NCBI GenBank assembly: GCA_903909415.1
Contig: CAIVVS010000277.1
Coordinates: forward strand, 1-10,330
Source: an uncultured Pseudomonadota bacterium
GTDB taxonomy: Bacteria; Pseudomonadota; Gammaproteobacteria; Burkholderiales; SG8-39
Direction: 5' to 3'
DNA length: 10,330 bases
Every line of letters starts with the position of its first letter. The first letter of the stretch is position 1. Under the pieces are notes generated by a model, which was not told where the DNA came from, made no database searches, and was given only the letters and a program-made list of their open reading frames with translations. Position numbers and translations under genes: made by a program. Shown here piece after piece: positions 6,976 through 10,330 of the stretch.

Positions 6976-7011
6976 GCGCCTGCAGCGTAGTTCTCTCTAC
7001 GCAGCAGGCGC
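6976..7011. other. Strong stem-loop between the HbpS/GlcG-like and ankyrin genes
   Basis: Arms GCGCCTGCAGCGTAG (6976-6990) and CTACGCAGCAGGCGC (6997-7011) are complementary at 14 of 15 positions, with a six-base loop. It lies in the 63-bp gap between two minus-strand genes. No T-run follows on either strand, so a simple intrinsic terminator is unlikely. A processing/stabilising hairpin, partial attenuator or protein site are alternatives. Confidence 0.75.
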
Positions 7012-7022
7012 TACATAGGCGC

Positions 7023-7523
7023 TTAGTTGAGGCGGTCCTTGATCTTGTCGATGCCGGCCTGGCCACATGCATCGTCCAGGTGCCCGCCGGGCGCGCCGCT
7101 GACGCCGATCGCGCCGACGACTTCATTGCCCGCGCGGATCGGCAGGCCGCCGCCGACCGCCAGCACGTCGGTCACGTAAACCAGGTTCGCTGCCGCGGGG
7201 TTCTTCTGCCAGGCCTCGGCGACGGCGGCGGTGCCGTTGCGCGTGGTGAGCGAGGTGTAGGCCTTGCGCCGGCTGGTGTCGGGCGTGTGCGGGCCGGTGC
7301 CGTCGCCGCGCGCGATCACCTTCACCTGGCCCGACCGGTCGACCACGGTGGCGGCGACGTTGTAGCCATTCTTCAGGTAGGCCTCGACCGCCGTCATCGC
7401 TGCCTCGTTGGCCATGGCCAGGCTGATGTTGCGTTCGGCGCGCAGCTGGGCGTGGGCGCCGCCCGCGGCGAGCGCCGTCGCGACGGTGAACAGGGCGATG
7501 GCGGGTTTCAGGCTGGACTTCAT
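7023..7523 (-). CDS. DUF336 / HbpS-GlcG family protein with signal peptide
   Basis: A 166-residue member of the DUF336 family (HbpS, GlcG, PduO C-terminal domain). Some members bind haem or cobalamin; GlcG itself is of unclear function. A signal peptide is evident (MKSSLK, then a hydrophobic run, with a likely cut after GGAHA at 25), which points to the periplasm as in secreted HbpS-like proteins. Family stretches are ATVVDRSGQVKVIARGDG (58-75), SRRKAYTS (84-91), GGGLPIR (124-130) and EVVGAIGVSGAPGGHLDDAC (134-153). The ATG at 7523 has an excellent AGGAG site 7 bases upstream, which excludes the much longer open frame that runs antisense through lysR. It is divergent from the LysR gene (135 bp apart), its likely regulator, and is followed by the ankyrin gene. 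Haem binding is inferred from the family only. Confidence 0.9.
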   Translation of the reverse strand: MKSSLKPAIALFTVATALAAGGAHAQLRAERNISLAMANEAAMTAVEAYLKNGYNVAATVVDRSGQVKVIARGDGTGPHTPDTSRRKAYTSLTTRNGTAAVAEAWQKNPAAANLVYVTDVLAVGGGLPIRAGNEVVGAIGVSGAPGGHLDDACGQAGIDKIKDRLN

Positions 7524-7596
7524 GGTGGTTCTCCTCGTTTGCCCGGGGACCCCGCGGCGGCGTGTCGCCGTCGCGTTCCCCGTGGCGACATCCTGC

Positions 7597-7625
7597 TTGA
7601 CCGGGCCGGATCGCGCATCCAGAAT
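7597..7625 (+). promoter_or_regulatory. Candidate sigma-70 promoter of the LysR gene
   Basis: TTGACC (7597-7602) and CAGAAT (7620-7625) are separated by 17 bp. They match the TTGACA and TATAAT consensus at 5/6 and 4/6 positions. Transcription would begin near 7632, inside the palindrome cluster in front of the gene, leaving a leader of about 27 bases. Confidence 0.5.
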
Positions 7626-7628
7626 CCG

Positions 7629-7656
7629 TGCAAATCCAATTTGCAGGTTTGCAAAC
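7629..7656. promoter_or_regulatory. TTTGCA/TGCAAA palindrome cluster, probable LysR operator
   Basis: TGCAAAT-CCA-ATTTGCA (7629-7645) is a perfect 7-bp inverted repeat with a three-base spacer. It is followed after one base by the perfect 10-bp palindrome GTTTGCAAAC (7647-7656). Both use the same half-site. The first has the T...A interrupted-dyad form typical of LysR-type sites. The cluster starts 3 bp after the predicted -10 box and ends 2 bp before the lysR ATG, an autorepression position. It lies 106-133 bp upstream of the divergent gene's ATG, suitable for activating that gene. Confidence 0.72.
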
Positions 7657-7658
7657 TC

Positions 7659-8573
7659 ATGAAGGGCAGGCACCCGTTCGAGCGCGGCGACGTGGAACTG
7701 CTGCTGGCGCTGGCCGACAGCGGCAACCTCGCGCGCGCGGCGCAGGCGCTGGGGGTGCACCACGCCACCGCCTTCCGCCGCCTGGCCGACACCGAGTCCA
7801 AGGCGGGCGCGCTGCTGTTCGACCGGCTGCCCTCGGGCTATGCGCTGACCGAGGCGGGGCGGCTGCTGGTGGAGCCGGCACGGCGGCTGCGCGAGCAGAT
7901 GCTGGAGTTCGACGCCCGGGTGCTGAACTTTGACCGCGCGCTGAACGGGCGCATCCGCGTGACCGCCTCCGACGGCCTGGCAAGTGGCTACCTCGCGCCG
8001 CACCTCGCGGCGTTCTCGCGCGCCCATCCCGACATCGAGCTGGACCTGCGGGTGGAGAACCGCACCCTGGACATCGCCGCGCGCGAGATCGACGTCGCCA
8101 TCCGCCCGGCGAAGAAGCTCTCCGGTGGCATGGTGGGGCGCAGCGCCGGGCGCGTCGGCTACGCGCTGTATGCCGCCCCCGCGTACGCGCGCGCGCGGGG
8201 GGCCGTCGATCCCGTCGCGCCGGACCTGCGCGGGCACGACCTCATCCTGTACGCCGAGTCGCTCGGCTTCTACACCACGGCGGCCTGGCTGGAACGCCAG
8301 GCCAGGCGCGCGCGGGTGGTGGCGCGCGCCAACAACATGGCGGCGATGCTGGCGCTGGCGCAGGCGGGCGCGGGGGTGGCGGTGCTGCCCTGCGCGCTGG
8401 GCGATGGCGTGGCCGGCGTCACGCGCCTCGCGCCGCCGCTGGAAGTGCTGGCAACGCAACTGTGGCTGTGCACCCACCCGGACATCCGCAAGGTGGCGCG
8501 CATACGGGCACTGCTGGATGCGCTGCACGCGTCGATCAGCACCGACCGGGCGCGGCTGGCGGGCGAGCCCTGA
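7659..8573 (+). CDS. LysR-type transcriptional regulator
   Basis: A 304-residue LysR-family regulator of standard length. The N-terminal winged helix-turn-helix occupies about 8-66: the helix-turn-helix SGNLARAAQALGVHHATAFRRL (21-42), then LFDRLPSGYALTEAG (53-67). A linker helix (68-95) follows, then the periplasmic-binding-protein-like effector domain (97-295) with GRIRVTASDG, the HPDIELDLR strand and GAGVAVLPCALGDG. The start at 7659 fits the domain alignment. It is preceded directly by the palindrome cluster and has only a distant AGG (11 bases) as ribosome site, so initiation may be weak. It is divergent from the HbpS/GlcG-like gene and most likely controls it and itself. A role in the purine locus, which begins about 1.4 kb away, is possible but nothing shows it. 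The ligand is unknown. Confidence 0.95.
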   Translation: MKGRHPFERGDVELLLALADSGNLARAAQALGVHHATAFRRLADTESKAGALLFDRLPSGYALTEAGRLLVEPARRLREQMLEFDARVLNFDRALNGRIRVTASDGLASGYLAPHLAAFSRAHPDIELDLRVENRTLDIAAREIDVAIRPAKKLSGGMVGRSAGRVGYALYAAPAYARARGAVDPVAPDLRGHDLILYAESLGFYTTAAWLERQARRARVVARANNMAAMLALAQAGAGVAVLPCALGDGVAGVTRLAPPLEVLATQLWLCTHPDIRKVARIRALLDALHASISTDRARLAGEP

Positions 8574-8595
8574 AGGTCCGGACCCGGCGGGGCGG

Positions 8596-9342
8596 CTACA
8601 GCGTGACGGTGAAGCCCGGGTAGAAGCCGGTCTGCTCCTCCGGGTAGCCGCGCGGGTTGCAGACCACGCGCGTGCCGCGCACGTCGTAGTCGAACGCGGT
8701 GTGGGTATGGCCGTGGATCCAGAGCGCAGGTCCGCCCTCGGCCGTGCCCATCATCCGGTCCAGGTCCAGCACGAAGCCGGGATTGGCCGGGTGCTTGTCG
8801 AACTGGGCTGCGATCGAGCGCGGGTGCGGCGCGAAATGGGTGATGACCACGGTCTTGCCCTCGTGTGGCACGGCGAGCTGCGCCTGCAGCCAAGTGATCT
8901 GTTCGGCGTGCATGCGGATCGAATCCTCGGGCGTGAACCAGCGATCACCCAGGCGGATCATCTCGTGGTCGGGGTTGTAGCGCCGGCTGCGCTCGATCAC
9001 GTCTTGGCGCGTGGCCTCGGGTTCCAGCGAGAAGTCGGTCCACAGCGTGCATCCGAGGAAGCGCACGCCGCCGATGACCGCGCTGGCGCAGTCCAGCACG
9101 CGCACCTTGCTGCCGCGTGCGGCCATCGCGATGTCCTCGTTCGCGCGGACCAGGTCATCTTCCCAGGCCTCGTGGTTGCCGGAGACGAACAGCACCGGCT
9201 GGGTGAAGCTGCGCTCCGCCCACTCGATGGCGGGCGCGCCGTTGGCGATGTCGCCGGCCAGCACCACCACGTCCGCGTCCACCGGCACGGCCTCGAAGGG
9301 CCGCACCTCCAGGTGGAGGTCCGAGAGCACGTGGATGCGCAC
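8596..9342 (-). CDS. Calcineurin-like metallophosphoesterase
   Basis: A 248-residue cytoplasmic phosphoesterase with the complete set of dimetal motifs: Asp8-x-His10 (SDLHLE), GD at 30-31, GNHE at 55-58, His169 in THFAPH, and GHTH at 211-214. Members cleave phosphomono- or diesters; this subgroup has no fixed substrate that I can name. I chose the GTG at 9342 because the protein then begins directly at the first strand (MRIHVLSDLH) and AGGG lies 7 bases upstream. An ATG at 9414 would add 24 unlike residues and overlap argG. It follows argG by 37 bp on the same strand, so it may be co-transcribed. It converges with lysR, with 22 bp between the stops. Confidence 0.92.
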   Translation of the reverse strand: MRIHVLSDLHLEVRPFEAVPVDADVVVLAGDIANGAPAIEWAERSFTQPVLFVSGNHEAWEDDLVRANEDIAMAARGSKVRVLDCASAVIGGVRFLGCTLWTDFSLEPEATRQDVIERSRRYNPDHEMIRLGDRWFTPEDSIRMHAEQITWLQAQLAVPHEGKTVVITHFAPHPRSIAAQFDKHPANPGFVLDLDRMMGTAEGGPALWIHGHTHTAFDYDVRGTRVVCNPRGYPEEQTGFYPGFTVTL

Positions 9343-9349
9343 GGCGATA

Positions 9350-9353
9350 CCCT
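9350..9353 (-). promoter_or_regulatory. Ribosome binding site deciding the GTG start of the phosphoesterase
   Basis: AGGG on the minus strand, 7 bases before the GTG at 9342. It supports this start over the longer frame from 9414. Confidence 0.5.
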
Positions 9354-9379
9354 GCCTCAGGCCTGCGGGGCGGGACCGC

Positions 9380-10330
<951 letters not shown>

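Noticed and set aside
7545..7589. Small GC-rich inverted repeats in the leader of the DUF336 gene (GGGGACCCC; CGGCG-TGT-CGCCG; GTCGCC/GGCGAC)
   Set aside because: Short GC-rich stems are common at this base composition. They overlap one another and give no single convincing riboswitch or attenuator fold.
7524..8528. Upstream extension of the DUF336 gene frame, antisense to lysR
   Set aside because: It precedes a clear signal peptide and AGGAG site at the 7523 start. The extension has a low-complexity shadow composition.
8575..8584. GGTCCGGACC palindrome between the convergent lysR and phosphoesterase stops, as a terminator
   Set aside because: A perfect 10-bp palindrome with no loop cannot form a normal terminator hairpin, and no T-run follows. 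Palindromes of this GC composition are expected occasionally.

Overview
This is a very GC-rich, gene-dense stretch of a bacterial chromosome. The style of the partial ArgG, the purine-degradation genes and the HbpS/GlcG-type protein suggest a betaproteobacterium, probably Burkholderiales; this is inference from protein flavour and cannot be proven here. There are twelve protein genes. I see no RNA genes, insertion sequences, CRISPR arrays, prophage or integration signs, and no gene-free stretch longer than about 140 bases.

Left half (16-6247): a purine (urate/allantoin) catabolism locus made of two divergent operons. On the minus strand, reading away from a 140-bp central gap, are uraD (OHCU decarboxylase), uraH (5-hydroxyisourate hydrolase), a second diverged hydroxyisourate-hydrolase-like gene, and an MFS transporter. 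On the plus strand are an allC-like allantoate amidohydrolase, an M20-family protein with an unusual metal site, and puuE (allantoinase). Together UraH, UraD, PuuE and AllC take 5-hydroxyisourate through OHCU and allantoin to allantoate and then to ureidoglycine/ureidoglycolate. Urate oxidase and a recognised ureidoglycolate-consuming enzyme are not in the window; the M20 protein is a candidate for a late step. The plus-strand genes overlap by ATGA junctions and uraD/uraH by a TGATG junction, which points to translational coupling.

Middle (6285-8573): a small module of exported proteins with a regulator. On the minus strand are a DUF336/HbpS-GlcG-type protein with a signal peptide and, after a strong hairpin, a secreted ankyrin-repeat protein. 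A LysR-type regulator diverges from them. A cluster of TTTGCA/TGCAAA palindromes lies immediately in front of the LysR start codon and just downstream of a plausible sigma-70 promoter, so autoregulation is likely.

Right end (8596-10330): a calcineurin-like metallophosphoesterase and, just upstream of it on the same strand, argG (argininosuccinate synthase), whose N-terminus lies beyond the window.

The points most worth following up are the M20 protein lacking two of the usual metal ligands, the tandem HIUase paralogues with different C-terminal signatures, and the LysR operator. No clearly new large system is visible; most of the window is recognisable metabolism.
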